A stretch of 6,587 nt of DNA from an uncultured Actinoplanes sp. (GTDB taxonomy: Bacteria; Actinomycetota; Actinomycetes; Mycobacteriales; Micromonosporaceae), in NCBI GenBank assembly GCA_934667465.1, contig CAKUMG010000329.1:1-6587 (forward strand), given 5' to 3'. A program made the translations under genes and the position numbers. The notes beneath the pieces were generated by a model, which ran no database searches, was not told where the DNA came from, and saw only the letters and a list, made by a program, of their open reading frames with translations. Of the stretch, positions 5,286 to 6,587 are shown one piece after another; position 1 is the stretch's first letter, and every line of letters starts with the position of its first letter.

Positions 5286-5435
5286 GAAGGAGTCCATCCG
5301 TCGTCGAATCGGGTCACGCCGAACAGCGTCCGACACGGGTGTGACAAGAACGGCCGCGTTCAGGACATTCCCAGCAGTGGGCCTGGTCACAGTGCCGGTG
5401 ATGGCCCGGTTACACGCCCGTGAACTGCGCGGACG

Positions 5436-5478
5436 CCGGCGGCGCGCCTCCCCCGTCGAGGGGGTGACGCGCCGCCGG
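5436..5478 (-). terminator. Terminator hairpin of the GH64 gene
   Basis: An 11-bp outer stem, CCGGCGGCGCG (5436-5446) with CGCGCCGCCGG (5468-5478), a symmetric 3-nt internal loop on each side, and an inner CCCCC/GGGGG stem (5450-5454 with 5460-5464) with loop GTCGA. It begins 12 nt after the stop codon of the glucanase gene and separates it from the efflux gene on the same strand. Confidence 0.85.
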
Positions 5479-5490
5479 AGAATCAACCGA

Positions 5491-6587
5491 TCAGAACGGG
5501 CTCAGCACGATCCCGGCCTGGCGCGGGTCGCCCGAGTGCACCAGCGACTCCTGGTTCTGCACGTCGTCGAAGGCGAACGCGTACGCCTTGCCGTCCACCA
5601 TCTGCTCGTGGATGACCCGGGCGTAGTGGTTCGACGGCTCGCCCTTGTAGAAGTCCGCCGCGGTGCCGCTCGGCTGGGTGTCGAGCGTGCCCAGCGTCGT
5701 GCGCTGCAGCGCCGCGCACAGGGTCCGCGAGATCGGCCCGACGACCTGGTCGTTCGGGGCGCCGAGCGCGCCGTCGCAGCCCCACACGTTCGCGGTCGAG
5801 GGCTTCGTGAAGGACGCGACGACCTTGCCGCTGCCGTCGGTGAAGTTCATGACGTCGCCGCTCGTCCTGCCGGAGTACTTGGTGTCGGGGCGGTCGCCGA
5901 ACGGCACGACAGTCAGCGTCTTGCTCGTGTAGGCGTTCCAGGCCTTGGTGATGTACGGGTCGAGGTACGTGCCGCTCATCAGGCCGGCGTCGGCCGCCTT
6001 GCCGGGGGCGAGCACCCGCAGCACCGTGCCGTCGGCGCGGGTGACGACGCTCCTGGCGAAGTCGGGCTGCGCCTTGATCTGGTCGATGACCTTCTTGCGG
6101 CCGCCGTCCTTGACCCGGCCCGTCTCGATGGTCCTGCCGTCGCCGCCCTGCACGTTGACGACGTGCGGCACCGCGAACTGGTCGACCTGCGAGCTGTTCA
6201 GCCAGAGGCCCGAGTCGTTGAGCGTGAACTCGCTCCAGTCGAACAGGATGTCGTGGTTCGGGTCGGCGCTCGCCCACGGGGCGGGCTGCACGAGGCCGTC
6301 GTTGGTGAGCCGGAAGTCGAGCTTCTCGCCGAACGACATGTAGATGCGGCCGGAGAGGTTCTTCGGCATCTTGACGGTCTTGCTGGAGCCGTTGGCCGGG
6401 CCCGGGATGGACACGTCCGGCGCCGGCACGGGGGTCGAGGCGCCGCCGCTCCACGCGGTGAACGCGCCCTCGGCGTTGACGTAGCCGAGCTTGCCGGTGG
6501 TCAGGTTGGTGCCGAGCACGTAGAGGTGCACCGCGTCGGAGCGGCCCGTGTCGTTGGTGACCTTGACCGGCAGCAGGTTCGAGGCCG
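5491..6587 (-). CDS. Glycoside hydrolase family 64 beta-1,3-glucanase (5' end outside the window)
   Basis: The frame is open to the window edge and gives about 365 residues ending ...RQAGIVLSPF. The first visible residues (ASNLLPVKVTNDTGRSDAVH, then LYVLGTN) match the start of the GH64 catalytic domain, so little but a signal peptide should be missing. FDWSEFTLND and NSSQVDQF carry the expected catalytic pair: Glu (codon 6231-6229) and Asp (codon 6183-6181), 16 residues apart, the same spacing as Glu154 and Asp170 of the Streptomyces laminaripentaose-producing enzyme. Other family features are the thaumatin-like beta-rich N-terminal half, the WGCDGALGAPND and LCAALQRTTL region, and AFAFDDVQNQESLVHSGDP near the end. 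Such enzymes are secreted and cut fungal or algal beta-1,3-glucan, releasing mainly pentasaccharides. No carbohydrate-binding module follows the catalytic domain. A hairpin terminator follows the stop by 12 nt. The internal GTG at 6531 is not the start. Confidence 0.94.
   Translation of the reverse strand, partial: ASNLLPVKVTNDTGRSDAVHLYVLGTNLTTGKLGYVNAEGAFTAWSGGASTPVPAPDVSIPGPANGSSKTVKMPKNLSGRIYMSFGEKLDFRLTNDGLVQPAPWASADPNHDILFDWSEFTLNDSGLWLNSSQVDQFAVPHVVNVQGGDGRTIETGRVKDGGRKKVIDQIKAQPDFARSVVTRADGTVLRVLAPGKAADAGLMSGTYLDPYITKAWNAYTSKTLTVVPFGDRPDTKYSGRTSGDVMNFTDGSGKVVASFTKPSTANVWGCDGALGAPNDQVVGPISRTLCAALQRTTLGTLDTQPSGTAADFYKGEPSNHYARVIHEQMVDGKAYAFAFDDVQNQESLVHSGDPRQAGIVLSPF

Noticed and set aside
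5313..5345. GTCAC and GTGAC inverted pair upstream of the efflux gene
   Set aside because: Five-base arms 23 nt apart are expected by chance, and no promoter elements with good spacing were found beside them.
3174..5423. 749-codon plus-strand open frame
   Set aside because: It runs over the 3' half of the epoxide hydrolase gene out of frame and antisense through the efflux gene. Its composition is Arg/Gly/Asp/Gln-rich, typical of a high-GC shadow frame.
5286..5486. N-terminal extension of the efflux transporter up to 5486
   Set aside because: The added residues are Arg-rich, unlike the family, and would include the terminator hairpin of the upstream gene. An ATG near 5285-5297 directly precedes the normal N-terminus.
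1..6587. tRNA, rRNA, riboswitch or biosynthetic cluster
   Set aside because: No cloverleaf, conserved RNA motif, or set of cooperating biosynthetic genes was seen. The epoxide hydrolase and efflux pump alone do not make a cluster.

Overview
The window is very GC-rich, with dense coding, strong third-position G/C and GTG starts, as in a filamentous actinomycete (Actinomycetes; Streptosporangiales or Streptomyces-like is plausible, but the family cannot be fixed from this sequence). It looks chromosomal and mostly ordinary. There is no tRNA, rRNA, CRISPR array, transposase or recombinase gene in it.

Layout. 1-1159 (+ strand): the tail of a helical-repeat protein resembling the C-terminal part of large LuxR/ATPase-type regulators; then a 145-aa soluble protein of unknown function starting 4 nt later; then a 162-aa multi-pass membrane protein of unknown function. 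1273-2650 (- strand): a marR-family regulator, and downstream of it a PrsW-family intramembrane metalloprotease. 2728-3807 (+): an epoxide hydrolase transcribed divergently from marR; the 77-bp gap holds repeated AACGA-type sites that look like MarR operators. 3910-3942: a perfect 15-bp hairpin, probably a shared bidirectional terminator. 3996-5285 (-): a Bcr/CflA-type drug efflux transporter. 5491-6587 (-): a GH64 beta-1,3-glucanase cut by the window edge, with its own terminator hairpin at 5436-5478.

How the genes may work together. The marR/epoxide hydrolase pair looks like a small ligand-responsive detoxification module: the regulator would repress itself and the hydrolase until an (unknown) lipophilic compound binds. 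The efflux pump and the glucanase look like independent single-gene units.

The most interesting signal is non-coding. A 39-bp sequence occurs three times, identical at every base (1161-1199, 2157-2195, 3849-3887), and contains a bulged hairpin. Two copies sit 1-2 nt after a stop codon. The first two copies are also the outer ends of a longer, collinear, imperfect inverted repeat (1161-1305 against 2080-2195) that frames the PrsW gene exactly: one arm holds its start codon, the other its stop codon and last ten codons. This suggests a small mobile or duplicated cassette, or an invertible segment, built from a dispersed actinobacterial repeat family. The structure is read directly; its meaning is inference.
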